From: an uncultured Saprospiraceae bacterium
Lineage (GTDB): Bacteria > Bacteroidota > Bacteroidia > Chitinophagales > Saprospiraceae
Assembly: GCA_937959115.1 (NCBI GenBank)
Contig: CALGAW010000031.1
Span: forward strand, 29,987 to 93,986
Length of the DNA stretch: 64,000 bases
Reading direction: 5' to 3'
Positions within the stretch are counted from its first letter, which is position 1. Every line of letters begins with the position of its first letter. Position numbers and translations under genes: made by a program. Shown in pieces: positions 34,711-43,093 of this stretch. The notes below the pieces were generated by a model. It was not told where the DNA came from and ran no database searches. It was given only the letters and a program-made list of their open reading frames with translations.

Positions 34711-35046
34711 CTACATTGAAAGTTTATCGTATTTATTCATCATTTGGACACCGTGTACAAGCGTCGCACCACTTTCTATTGCAGCACCAGCATGCACTGC
34801 CTCCATCATTTCTTCTTTTGTAATACCCTTTTGCAATCCATCTTTGGTGTAAGCATCGATGCAATATGGGCATTTGACAACATGCGAAACAGCCAAGGCG
34901 ATTAATGATTTTTCTCGTGCACTTAATGCGCCTTCTTCAAAAACTTTTCCATAATACTCAAAAAATTTGTTTCCAATCTCTTCACTCCATTCTGTGATTT
35001 TTCCAAACTTTTTTAAATCTGCAGGATCGTAATATGATTTTGACAT
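34711..35046 (-). CDS. ArsS-associated carboxymuconolactone decarboxylase/AhpD-like protein
   Basis: The 111-residue AhpD-fold protein has the redox motif CPYC (Cys59, Cys62) in VSHVVKCPYCIDAYTKDG. The arrangement matches TIGR04169, the peroxidase-like small protein that repeatedly accompanies ArsS. It probably acts as a thiol peroxidase or reductase in the cytoplasm, but its substrate is not known. It is the first gene of the operon and lies 44 bases upstream of arsS. A near-consensus -7 element (TACTTTCG on the minus strand, about 35075-35082) precedes it, suggesting the operon promoter. Confidence 0.88.
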   Translation of the reverse strand: MSKSYYDPADLKKFGKITEWSEEIGNKFFEYYGKVFEEGALSAREKSLIALAVSHVVKCPYCIDAYTKDGLQKGITKEEMMEAVHAGAAIESGATLVHGVQMMNKYDKLSM

Positions 35047-35255
35047 GATATTAGTTTATTAACGATTAATTTTTCACGAAAGTAAATAATAAATCTTTTA
35101 GCCTACTCCGAAACGTCTCTTTTTGTTAAACTTCATCAAAATTGTTCATCAATTTGTATTATTAAAGACATTCTGATTCATTTTATCAAGCAATTTTGTT
35201 TGCGTTCTCAATTGTTTCTATTTCAAGAGGATAAAGCAAGTTCAATTAATAAAAA

Positions 35256-35284
35256 TAGACTGTCCTTACCTACGGGACAGCCTA
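35256..35284 (-). terminator. Intrinsic terminator of the DUF547 gene
   Basis: On the minus strand a stem built on ctgtcc / ggacag, extended by three more pairs past one mismatch, is followed by tctatttttatt. It lies about 65 bases beyond the DUF547 stop. The remainder of the 301-base gap 35047-35347 holds only the putative operon promoter near 35080 and no gene. Confidence 0.7.
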
Positions 35285-35347
35285 CTTTTTAAAACAAAAA
35301 CACAAAATGAAAGAGTTTGACTACAAAACCTATGACAAAGATTATTC

Positions 35348-36538
35348 TTAGTTATTCAAGCCCCAATTGTACTCATTGTAACTTATCTTAGCGTTTGATT
35401 TTACAGGAGATGAGGCATACTTATTGACAAAACTGATTACATCACCAAAGTCTCCAGCATACCAATCAAATATCTTAGATAGTTTTATGTTCTTAGCATT
35501 GCTGACATCGTTGAAAGCCGTATTGTTAATGAAGTTGCGTGTGCTTCTTTCCAAATTAGTTTCCAAGTTAGATGCTGTCCATGCCTTATTGAGGATGGGT
35601 GGACAAGATTTGGCAGCGCAGTTTACTGCAAAATGTACTCTTGGCTCCTTGTATTGCTTGATTAAAATCTCTTTTTCAATTTGATCTAGTGAATAGGTTT
35701 TGCCTCCAATCTTTATTCGCTTTACCTTCCAAGGGTTGCCGCCATCAAGATCTGTAATACTGTTTACTGGATGATTGTCTACGATGAGCTTGATGGTGTA
35801 AGCATTGTACGCATTAATCCAATAGGCAATCGTTTTTCCCCTTGCCCAGCTGCTTTGCGGTGGATTATTTTCTAATACTTGGATATACTCGTTTAGTAAT
35901 TTCTGATTGCCTTTAATCCCCGAGTAATTGACCTTTCCAGCACTGCTAATGTATTTACCAGTCAGCTGATTCCAAGTATCATGGCTAAGCGTTGGTTTCT
36001 TTGGTGTTGAAACAGGTTGCTTAGGCGGAACGTTTGTCGGTGCAGGTTGCTTAACTACTGGCTCCTTGATGACTGGTTTTTTGACCACTTCTTTTACCTT
36101 CTCAACTGGTTTTTTGACTGTCTCCGTTACTTTCTTTATTGGCTTTTCTACTTTTTCTTCCGCTTTTTTAACCGTATTCTTAATCACTTCTTTTACTGTT
36201 TTCTTCTCTTTAGTCGCGGTCTCTATTTTCTTTTCGCTTGATTTGGTTTTGCTTGTTGGTTCTTGCTTTTCAGAAGTAACTGTTTCCACCTTAGTTTCCG
36301 CCGCCGTCTTCCCTACCTCTGTTTGACTGCTTCCTGTTGTGTTCTCAGCAACTTCTCCTGTTGGTTGCGGAGTTGATGTGTTTTCACTGATTAATTCAGC
36401 CTTAGGCTGTGGCGTCTTTACTTCAGTTTCTTGAATTGATGTTTTGTCCGCTGCATTACCGCCACAAGACATCAAAAATAATGTCGATCCTGCTGTAAGT
36501 AGCAATGAAAAAATAAGTGTTCTTGAAATAGTATTCAT
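35348..36538 (-). CDS. DUF547 lipoprotein with long Lys/Pro/Glu linker
   Basis: The 396-residue protein has a lipobox FLMSC (Cys25), then roughly 150 residues of low-complexity sequence rich in Lys, Val, Pro, Glu and Thr (for example KKPVEKVKEVVKKPVIKEP), then a DUF547 domain from about residue 185. The domain has AYWINAYNAYTIKLIV, a central RIKIGGKTYSLDQIE, and HFAVNCAAKSCPP with the conserved Cys pair. DUF547 proteins are often called glutaredoxin-like or found near ArsS clusters; the enzymatic role is undefined. The linker is like the periplasm-spanning arm of TonB. It lies upstream of, and in the same orientation as, the ArsS operon but is separated by a terminator. Confidence 0.8.
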   Translation of the reverse strand: MNTISRTLIFSLLLTAGSTLFLMSCGGNAADKTSIQETEVKTPQPKAELISENTSTPQPTGEVAENTTGSSQTEVGKTAAETKVETVTSEKQEPTSKTKSSEKKIETATKEKKTVKEVIKNTVKKAEEKVEKPIKKVTETVKKPVEKVKEVVKKPVIKEPVVKQPAPTNVPPKQPVSTPKKPTLSHDTWNQLTGKYISSAGKVNYSGIKGNQKLLNEYIQVLENNPPQSSWARGKTIAYWINAYNAYTIKLIVDNHPVNSITDLDGGNPWKVKRIKIGGKTYSLDQIEKEILIKQYKEPRVHFAVNCAAKSCPPILNKAWTASNLETNLERSTRNFINNTAFNDVSNAKNIKLSKIFDWYAGDFGDVISFVNKYASSPVKSNAKISYNEYNWGLNN

Positions 36539-36710
36539 AATTCTAATTTTTCAATTAATTGCAAATAACAATGTTTTTATGAGATTGTAAACAAATAATG
36601 ACCAAATGCCATTGAAACGTATTGTAGCTGACATTTTTTAGTTGAATTTGTCGCGTAGGATACTGTTTATACGAGCCAAAACAAGTTTTGGACAACGAAG
36701 AACTATGAAA

Positions 36711-38963
36711 TTAGTCATCCGTCAACAGATACTCCATAATTACAGGTGTAATCAGCAAACAAGCAGCAAGTGCGGCAACCAATGTGATACTTACAAGCAA
36801 TCCGACATAGAAAATACCGTTGAAAGAGCTAAAAACCAGAAGGCTGAAACCAAAAAACAGGATAAGTGTCGTAATGTACAATGCCTTACCTGTCTCCACA
36901 AAAGTATGATAGATGCTTCCACGAACAGAATATCCCTTCTTGCGTTCGATCTGAAACTTACTAATAAAATGGATGCTATGATCAACGGCAATACCAAATG
37001 CAATCGTAAAAATAATACTGGTTGATGCCTTCAGCTCCATCCCAATCAACCCAATAATCGCTCCTGCAATCAACAGCGGCAACAGATTAGGAACCAGGGC
37101 AATGAAAACCATCTTTAGGTCTTTAAAGAGTAAAGCCATCAATAGACAAACCACCAACATGGCAAGCCCTAGACTTTTGACTAGACTCTCTCGAAGGTAT
37201 TCGTTATTCTTATCCAAAATATAATGACTCCCTGTTTTTCGAAATTGAACAATTGATTGATCGATGTTTTCATCAATGAATAGATCAACTTTTGCATTCA
37301 TCGCATTCGTAAGGTCAGAACCAGTATCTGGCATAACACCAGAAATCCGTCCTAGTTTTTTATCCTTGCTGACTAGTACATTCAATTCCTTGCTTTTAAA
37401 GCGTTTTAAGGTTCTTGTGTATTTGTCAATTCGTTTGGGATTGCCTGGTAGCTTATAGAATTTAGCCTTATCACCATTTGAAGCCCGATTTAGCATCTTG
37501 TAAGCCGTCACAGGAGACATTAGTGCGTTTACGACCGTGTTGTTGGCGAGGTAGGTTTCTAGCTTGTCAACAGCCTTTAAAACGTCCGGGTCTGTAAGAT
37601 CTCTGTCACCTTGAGGAATTACAGCCATTTCAAGTACTTTAAATCCAGCCATATGGTCTTCAAAAAACTTAAAGTCTTTGCGCAGTTGCGAGTTTTGAGG
37701 CACATCGCTCAAAATGTAGGAGTTTGTAGAAATATTATAGACTCCAATCATACTCAGCACAAATATCAGTAGCGTTCCGATTACAATTTGGCGTTTATTG
37801 TGATGGACAAACCAATAATTGAGTCGTGTCCATTTGTCCCAGAATTTATCTAGACGATTCGTGACTACAATTTTTTGTGGATCAAATAATATAAGCACAG
37901 ATGTTGTAAAAAGCAGGACGGTCAAGTAAGCAATAAAGACACCTGCTGCAGCGGTAAGCCCAAATTCACGAATAGGACCGATCTTGGAAAAATAGAGTGA
38001 TCCGAAACCCGCTGCGGTGGTCGCAGAAGTCAAAAGCGTTGCCCAGCCTATTTCCTTTATTGTTTCGATCATGGCGTCCATTTTCTTTACTCCAGCCTTG
38101 ATCTGGTCCGAGTATTTTGTAAGAAAATGTACCACATCACTCATCCCAACAATCAGCATGAGCGCAGGGAAAAGCATTGCCATCAAGTCAAGCGGTCGGC
38201 CGATAAGGGCAATAAAACCTGCAAACAACACAGCACCTAGAATCACGGAAATAAAGGCAACCACAACAGTAATCGGGCGTCGAAAAAGCAAGATCAGGGC
38301 AATCAGTAAGAAGGAAAGGCAAAGGATGACATAAAAGCCCATCTCGCTTTGTACCAGTGCTGAGAAAGCTGTTTGAACAGATGCTTTACCTGCAATGTGT
38401 GCTTCGTCAAACTCATAAGTTGCTAGGAGCGTATTTAGCGTATTGATGAACTGTTTTGCTTCCTTCTGTTTTTGTCCTTTTTCAAGCTTAAGCGCGACGC
38501 CAGCAATCCCACCTTTATAGCTAATAAACCGTCCAGGAATTCTTTCGTCCTGCATGAGTCGCGCACTATCTTTCTTATACCGCTCAGGTTTGTCGATCTG
38601 AATGACATCAAGTGTTGTCATCGAACTACCAAATGGAAGTTTTAAAGGGCGTGTGATATTGGTAATCGAAATTGCTCGTCTAATGTTAGTGATGGTATCA
38701 CAATCACGCGTAAATCGATCAAGTTTTTCAAGGAAAGGCTGATTGAAAATACCCTTATTGCTACGAATAGCAATCATCAGGTAATTATCATCTGGCTCAA
38801 GTTTCTCCGTAAACTCATTGAGGAACTGCATGTCAGTCCGATCTTCTGGAAGGTATCGCCCTAAATCATGGAAAAAGGTGATGTTGGTGGATACATACCC
38901 TGCTAATAATGTTATTAACAGGAAAATAAAGATGGTTAGTTTGTTTTTGTTTAGGAAAAACAT
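36711..38963 (-). CDS. RND/MMPL-family exporter
   Basis: From the ATG at 38963 the protein has 750 residues with two copies of a six-helix half: one N-terminal helix, a large periplasmic loop (about 30-210), five helices, then the same again. Motifs such as PALMLIVGMSDVVHFLTKYSDQ and FTIAFGIAVDHSIHFISKF, with the acidic residues GMSD and VDHS in the helix-4 positions, are characteristic of RND/MMPL (hydrophobe/lipid exporter) proteins. It likely moves lipids or hydrophobic molecules. A promoter element ends five bases upstream of this ATG, so the TTG at 38987 cannot be used if this promoter is real; the transcript would be essentially leaderless. Confidence 0.88.
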   Translation of the reverse strand: MFFLNKNKLTIFIFLLITLLAGYVSTNITFFHDLGRYLPEDRTDMQFLNEFTEKLEPDDNYLMIAIRSNKGIFNQPFLEKLDRFTRDCDTITNIRRAISITNITRPLKLPFGSSMTTLDVIQIDKPERYKKDSARLMQDERIPGRFISYKGGIAGVALKLEKGQKQKEAKQFINTLNTLLATYEFDEAHIAGKASVQTAFSALVQSEMGFYVILCLSFLLIALILLFRRPITVVVAFISVILGAVLFAGFIALIGRPLDLMAMLFPALMLIVGMSDVVHFLTKYSDQIKAGVKKMDAMIETIKEIGWATLLTSATTAAGFGSLYFSKIGPIREFGLTAAAGVFIAYLTVLLFTTSVLILFDPQKIVVTNRLDKFWDKWTRLNYWFVHHNKRQIVIGTLLIFVLSMIGVYNISTNSYILSDVPQNSQLRKDFKFFEDHMAGFKVLEMAVIPQGDRDLTDPDVLKAVDKLETYLANNTVVNALMSPVTAYKMLNRASNGDKAKFYKLPGNPKRIDKYTRTLKRFKSKELNVLVSKDKKLGRISGVMPDTGSDLTNAMNAKVDLFIDENIDQSIVQFRKTGSHYILDKNNEYLRESLVKSLGLAMLVVCLLMALLFKDLKMVFIALVPNLLPLLIAGAIIGLIGMELKASTSIIFTIAFGIAVDHSIHFISKFQIERKKGYSVRGSIYHTFVETGKALYITTLILFFGFSLLVFSSFNGIFYVGLLVSITLVAALAACLLITPVIMEYLLTDD

Positions 38964-38967
38964 TGCG

Positions 38968-38975
38968 CAAATGTA
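38968..38975 (-). promoter_or_regulatory. -7 promoter element immediately upstream of the RND gene start
   Basis: The minus strand reads TACATTTG, an exact TAnnTTTG match, ending five bases before the ATG at 38963. The implied transcript begins at or next to the start codon, which decides the start and rules out the upstream TTG. Confidence 0.6.
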
Positions 38976-39148
38976 AGGATTGTACAATAAACCCTACCAT
39001 ATTTCAGTTTATTTTCTTATCTTTAGTATTCATTTGGAAATTGTTTAAACAAACATCCTCTTCGACCAGTTATTGCAAATACACCCAGTTAGCTTCAAAT
39101 TAAGTAACACACTTAAGGCACCAAATTTGTGTTTAAGTAACTAAAGCT

Positions 39149-39661
39149 ATGTTTATGAAATCAATTTTATCACTATTTGCTATCACACTGTTTTTTGTCA
39201 TTGGTTTGCTTGCCAATGATACCAACCCGCCATTAGATACGGTTATCGTTGAGAAATGGCAAAAAAGTAAACACCCCACTGTATTTTTGATCGAGCAAGA
39301 ATCTTATGCCTTCGAACAACTTTCTATGCGTTATGAAAATAACCTTATCTCTGCATGCGATAATGATATGGAAAATGCTTACGGCAAATGGATGAACATG
39401 CTTAGAGAAATCCAAAAGTTTTCTGAAGATCGAGATTTTGACATTAAAGGCGTCAAAATGTGGATTAAAATCTTCTGGTCAACAGACGGAAGAGTCGATC
39501 ATATTGCCTACTTTTTGAAGCCAAGTTCACGAAATATAAATACAGATGCACTTACTATCTTCTTTAAAGATTTTGTGCGATTCTATCGTTTTCCTGTGAA
39601 TACAGAATATGAGTTCTCTCATTATACTAGCGCTTCATTCCCTATATTTACACCAAAGTAA
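39149..39661 (+). CDS. Unrecognised secreted protein
   Basis: The 170-residue product has a signal peptide (LFAITLFFVIGLLA) and is presumably periplasmic. The mature part contains two cysteine-free helical stretches and a C-terminal region (VKMWIKIFWSTDGRVDHIAYFLKPSS) whose strand-turn-strand pattern recalls the TonB C-terminal or energy-transducer-like folds seen in many Bacteroidota proteins. That resemblance is weak. It is a single gene divergent from the RND exporter. No function can be assigned. The start could be either the first Met or the Met two codons later. Confidence 0.65.
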   Translation: MFMKSILSLFAITLFFVIGLLANDTNPPLDTVIVEKWQKSKHPTVFLIEQESYAFEQLSMRYENNLISACDNDMENAYGKWMNMLREIQKFSEDRDFDIKGVKMWIKIFWSTDGRVDHIAYFLKPSSRNINTDALTIFFKDFVRFYRFPVNTEYEFSHYTSASFPIFTPK

Positions 39662-39938
39662 TATCGCTGACAAACCTGTTTCATTTACTGGCTTTTTGCT
39701 AATTTAAGTCATTACGTACGTCTATTAAGCCTTGAGATTGATGAATTAATGCGAAGCGCATCATTGGTTTGTTGGGAAGGATTGATTCAGGTTAATTGTT
39801 TTCGTACTGACAGCACTTGATGATCATGACTTGGGACTTTACAAGGTGCAAATCATTGGGTCTATCTGCTGCACGAGGGAAGGCAGACTGTAATAATGTC
39901 ACACCTTATAGTGTTTTATCGTTGTTTCGAGCAACCAA

Positions 39939-40487
39939 TCAGCTGAGAGCCTTCTTTAGTTTCCTAGCAGCAAATAACACCACCAAGATCAGGGTACAAG
40001 GAATCCCAACCCAGTAAAATTCACTTTGAAGCACACGGACACCCCACTCACTAAAAAAATCAGATGCACGAATAGGAGATACTCGGATCATCCGATAGGG
40101 CAGCCAAAGTCGTTCGTCAGAAAAAGGCGCCCAGAAGGCAATCCCTTTCCCTCCAGTTGTCATTGCATCAAGAATGCCGTGTGAGGCAGAACAGATAAAC
40201 AGATATAGCCAGACTCCAAGAAGCTTGGCTCGTGTGAGTCCATCCTTTCGAAAAAAGAGAAACACCAGCAAAAGAGACAACACTGCTCCGAAGAAAAAGG
40301 AATGCGAAAAACCGCGATGCCCAAACATATGACCGTAAGGAATCCCAAATTTGAAGGCGAGTACGTCTAAATCTGGGACAACGGCACAGAAAACACCCAG
40401 CGCCCAAAACTTGCGCGACTGAGGTTTCCCACTATAGATTTTCCCTGCAGTGACTGCTACTAAAGCATGAGCAAATGCTGATGCCAT
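39939..40487 (-). CDS. YdjM/DUF457-type inner-membrane metal-dependent hydrolase
   Basis: The 182-residue membrane protein has the family signatures: SAFAHALVAVTAGKI at the N-terminus, AVVPDLDVLAF, GHRGFSHSFFFG and ASHGILDAMTTGG. The His and Asp residues in these motifs probably bind a metal. The E. coli homologue YdjM is under LexA control; in general the substrates of this family are unknown, though lipid or quinone hydrolysis has been suggested. It lies 7 bases downstream of a small His-rich lipoprotein gene and is co-transcribed with it. Confidence 0.85.
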   Translation of the reverse strand: MASAFAHALVAVTAGKIYSGKPQSRKFWALGVFCAVVPDLDVLAFKFGIPYGHMFGHRGFSHSFFFGAVLSLLLVFLFFRKDGLTRAKLLGVWLYLFICSASHGILDAMTTGGKGIAFWAPFSDERLWLPYRMIRVSPIRASDFFSEWGVRVLQSEFYWVGIPCTLILVVLFAARKLKKALS

Positions 40488-40493
40488 GTTGGT

Positions 40494-40811
40494 CTAGTGA
40501 TTATGCCCTTTATGATTGTGTCCACTGTGATCATGTCCATGGTCATGTCCGTGTCCATGTCCGTCTCCTGGTCCATGATTGTGTCCGAAATGAGCATTGG
40601 CTACATAATCCATTTTGCAAGCAGGGCATTTACCCGCTTGTGCACTACCACTTCCTTTACATCGCATTGGGCATAGGAACCTTGATTTGTATTCCGCACC
40701 GTTTACATCCGTCGCCTTTTCGATTTTCGGGCTGGAAGAACCGCCTCCACAAGAGCTAAACGTTGGGACAAATGTGGCAAAAAATAACAATAGTATGAGA
40801 ATTGTCTTCAT
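40494..40811 (-). CDS. His-rich heavy-metal-binding lipoprotein
   Basis: The 105-residue protein has a lipobox TFSSC (Cys21), then a short Ser/Pro linker and a compact Cys-containing module (FLCPMRCKGSGSAQAGKCPACKMDY) that matches the heavy-metal-binding domain pattern CPM...GxCPxCxM found in copper/zinc efflux proteins. The C-terminal ~30 residues are almost entirely Gly, His and Asp (for example HGHGHDHGHDHSGHNHKG), an obvious metal-binding tail. It should sit in the envelope and bind Zn, Ni or Cu. It is first in a two-gene unit with the DUF457-type hydrolase. No metal-efflux pump lies next to it. Confidence 0.85.
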   Translation of the reverse strand: MKTILILLLFFATFVPTFSSCGGGSSSPKIEKATDVNGAEYKSRFLCPMRCKGSGSAQAGKCPACKMDYVANAHFGHNHGPGDGHGHGHDHGHDHSGHNHKGHNH

Positions 40812-41030
40812 GTTGAAAATTTTTCCTAATATCTAAGAATAAAACGAGTTTTAAAAGCATTCCTAGGATTATTATTGTCATCACAGGAATTTGATTGCTT
40901 GTAGCGATACACAATTGTTTCTTTATCGATCTACTCTTCGGAATAGGGACAAGCGCTATGTGGCTAAAAGTTTTTTTGAATCACATGGATCACAATAGAT
41001 AACATAGGTATTTATAGAAAAGCCCTGAAC

Positions 41031-41648
41031 CTATCCGTTCGCTCGCTGATAAGCCTTAAAGGAGGATAGGATTATTCTGTAGACCTCTTCACCGTTTTCC
41101 AATAGTTCAAGGGTTGGAAATTGGCGTGGCTCCTTATCTAGGAAATTGTAGGTAATAAAATCAGGTTTTTTACTAGTCATCAACTGTATTGCGGTGAGGT
41201 TTTGTGGCTGCTCCTTTCTTTGAATGGCTTTTACCTCTTTCCATGAAAGCTCATGTCTAATTTCTTGAAACCCGCTATCTAGATTAAAAATGATGCCGTC
41301 GTCTTTAATCCAATAGGCCGTTTTGTTTGTGGTAAGATAACGATTCAAAAGGAAATAGGGTGGAATGAATGCGATCATAAATAACATGGACATGACAGTG
41401 ATAAAGCATGAACCAATGATACTTCCCGTTAAAAAGTACAAAATCATGCCCGCAACAAATGGAAAAACTAAAACCAGAATGCCGTAGAAGTAACGTCTGT
41501 TTCTTCCTTCATCCATTTCAGGATGCTCAATCAAGGTTTGCAGGCATGGACGTCCTTTCCAAATCACTTGTTTTTCGTTGATTCGGTCTTCAGAGTCTTG
41601 AGTGTACTCATAATCGAGTATTTTATCCTTATCCTTCCGTTGCCACAT
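41031..41648 (-). CDS. Unrecognised two-helix membrane protein
   Basis: The 205-residue protein has a polar N-terminal region of about 50 residues, two membrane helices (YGILVLVFPFVAGMILYF and SCFITVMSMLFMIAFIPPYF) and a C-terminal domain with YWIKDDGIIFNLDSGFQEIRH and ELSWKEVKAIQR. The 'two helices then a beta-rich domain with a SWKEV motif' layout is that of bacterial PH-like membrane proteins (DUF304/YdbT-like), although alignment to them would be needed. It is single, with no signal peptide. Confidence 0.65.
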   Translation of the reverse strand: MWQRKDKDKILDYEYTQDSEDRINEKQVIWKGRPCLQTLIEHPEMDEGRNRRYFYGILVLVFPFVAGMILYFLTGSIIGSCFITVMSMLFMIAFIPPYFLLNRYLTTNKTAYWIKDDGIIFNLDSGFQEIRHELSWKEVKAIQRKEQPQNLTAIQLMTSKKPDFITYNFLDKEPRQFPTLELLENGEEVYRIILSSFKAYQRANG

Positions 41649-41832
41649 AGGTATAAAACATCAAATGCTGTGCCTTATTCCTTATAACGTTGAACGGTGA
41701 GGTTTGTTGTCTGTGTAGAAAATTCATAAATTTTCTCTGCTTAGTACGTCAATTCAACTTGGAATTGCATCTTATCACTAACAAACATGCTAAAGCCACA
41801 TTTAATCATGAATTCTAATTAAAACGAATCGT

Positions 41833-42351
41833 ATGAAGAATTACAGAAAAGCACCTCCAACAATTAATGCTGGTTCTATGGCAGATGTGGCATTTTTACT
41901 ACTCATTTTCTTTTTAGTCGTCACTACCATTGATGTAAACAAGGGAATAACGGTAAAACTTCCTCCTTGGTGTGAGGGAGCTGATTGCAAGACAGATATC
42001 CCAACAAAGCAGGTTTTGAGTATCAAGGTAAACGCAAAAGACGAGCTACTAGTAAGAGGAGACGAAACTGTTGTCAGTGAGCTGAAGACCTTGACCAAGG
42101 CTTATATCAAAGAAAAAGCGAACAAGTCGATTATCTCTTTACAAAATGACAGAACGACTAGCTACAGTGCTTACCTTTCGGTCTACAATGAGCTGAAAGC
42201 TGCTTATAATGAAGTTTGGGAGGAAGAAGCGCAAGTCCAATTCGGCAGCACTTACGAAGATTTAAACAGTGCATCGAAAAAGAGTATACGACAACAGTAT
42301 CCTTTGGTCATATCGGAGGCAGAGTCTTCTGATATTGCGATAGTTGATTAA
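41833..42351 (+). CDS. exbD: ExbD/TolR-family biopolymer transport protein
   Basis: The 172-residue product starts with a short basic cytosolic tail, then the membrane helix MADVAFLLLIFFLVVTTI carrying the conserved Asp18, then a periplasmic domain of about 110 residues. ExbD works with ExbB as a proton-driven motor that energises TonB (or TolA). No ExbB or TonB gene is adjacent; other ExbB/D copies are presumably elsewhere, and a SusC that needs TonB lies 2.6 kb away. It converges with a secreted protein gene and is followed by a strong terminator. Confidence 0.85.
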   Translation: MKNYRKAPPTINAGSMADVAFLLLIFFLVVTTIDVNKGITVKLPPWCEGADCKTDIPTKQVLSIKVNAKDELLVRGDETVVSELKTLTKAYIKEKANKSIISLQNDRTTSYSAYLSVYNELKAAYNEVWEEEAQVQFGSTYEDLNSASKKSIRQQYPLVISEAESSDIAIVD

Positions 42352-42360
42352 ATTGAAAAA

Positions 42361-42390
42361 CCCCGTAAGTGAATGCACTTACGGGGTTTT
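42361..42390. terminator. Bidirectional terminator between exbD and the 42417 gene
   Basis: A perfect 10-bp stem (ccccgtaagt / acttacgggg) over gaatgc is preceded by aaaaa and followed by tttt, so it can stop transcription in both directions. Confidence 0.88.
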
Positions 42391-42416
42391 CTCTATAATT
42401 TTAGAGTAATCTTTTA

Positions 42417-42794
42417 TTATTCTCCTTTTAGAACAACTTGAATCTTGTCATTCATTGTTTTGAATATTTCCATTTCTTTTTTAGAATGCTCTTCAGCATT
42501 TTCTTCTCTTAGCGACTCAATATTAACCTTTTCTTTCAATGATGCAAGGACAATTTTGTAAATTTCTGTCTTTTGCGTTTCATCGATTTTAGATTGTTGA
42601 GTTACCATTTCAGTCAACTCCTTAGCTTCTTTTTCAGGAGTGATTTCTGCGTATACTTCTTCTGTAGTTGTGGTTACAATTTCTTTTGGCTTTTCTCCTT
42701 TTTCTAATTTAGGTGCTGCATCTTTGGCGGCGTCTTGGGCAAAAAGACTTGCACTTGTCATTAGCGCGAATAAAACGAACATTAATTTCTTCAT
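42417..42794 (-). CDS. Small secreted helical protein
   Basis: The 125-residue protein has a signal peptide ending SLFA with Gln at +1. The rest is highly charged and helical (EKEAKELTEMVTQQSKIDETQ, ENAEEHSKKEMEIFKTMNDK). It recalls Spy-like or DUF4890-like small periplasmic proteins, which may be chaperones; no such assignment is proven. It has its own -7 element about 130 bases upstream of the ATG, implying a 120-nt leader, and a good terminator shared with exbD. Confidence 0.68.
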   Translation of the reverse strand: MKKLMFVLFALMTSASLFAQDAAKDAAPKLEKGEKPKEIVTTTTEEVYAEITPEKEAKELTEMVTQQSKIDETQKTEIYKIVLASLKEKVNIESLREENAEEHSKKEMEIFKTMNDKIQVVLKGE

Positions 42795-42923
42795 GATGTG
42801 AATGAGTTAACAATTTTAATGAATGTGATGTTTTGACGAAAAAATCCTTGAAAGTCATCCTTGAGGCTCTTTAAAGGACTAAATGTAATAACTGGTATTC
42901 TATAATTGTGCCAAAAATCTATA

Positions 42924-42931
42924 CAAAAGTA
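42924..42931 (-). promoter_or_regulatory. -7 promoter element for the small helical protein gene
   Basis: The minus strand reads TACTTTTG, a TAnnTTTG match, 130 bases upstream of the ATG at 42794. The leader of about 120 nt holds no clear structure. Confidence 0.45.
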
Positions 42932-43045
42932 AAGTTTTTTTGTGAAATGAAAAAATAAAAATTCAGAATCAAACTCAAATTATTCGACTGAATAGGATAT
43001 GCTTAACTTGTCGTACTATCATTTTATTCTATTCACCTAAAACAA

Positions 43046-43070
43046 AAAGGCTGCCCAATGGACAGCCTTT
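43046..43070 (-). terminator. Terminator of the SusC/SusD operon
   Basis: On the minus strand the stem aaaggctg / cagccttt is followed by a T-run (ttttgtttt). It lies about 24 bases beyond the SusD stop. Confidence 0.85.
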
Positions 43071-43093
43071 ATATAATTTAGCAAAAGTGCGAA

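Noticed and set aside
35308..35351. 14-codon plus-strand frame (MKEFDYKTYDKDYS)
   Set aside because: Too short, with no promoter or terminator of its own; it runs into the end of the DUF547 gene.
36017..36326. Plus-strand Phe/Leu-rich frames
   Set aside because: They are antisense shadows of the Lys/Glu/Pro linker of the DUF547 lipoprotein.
38964..38987. N-terminal extension of the RND exporter from a TTG
   Set aside because: A consensus -7 element lies between this TTG and the ATG at 38963, so the transcript should not include it.
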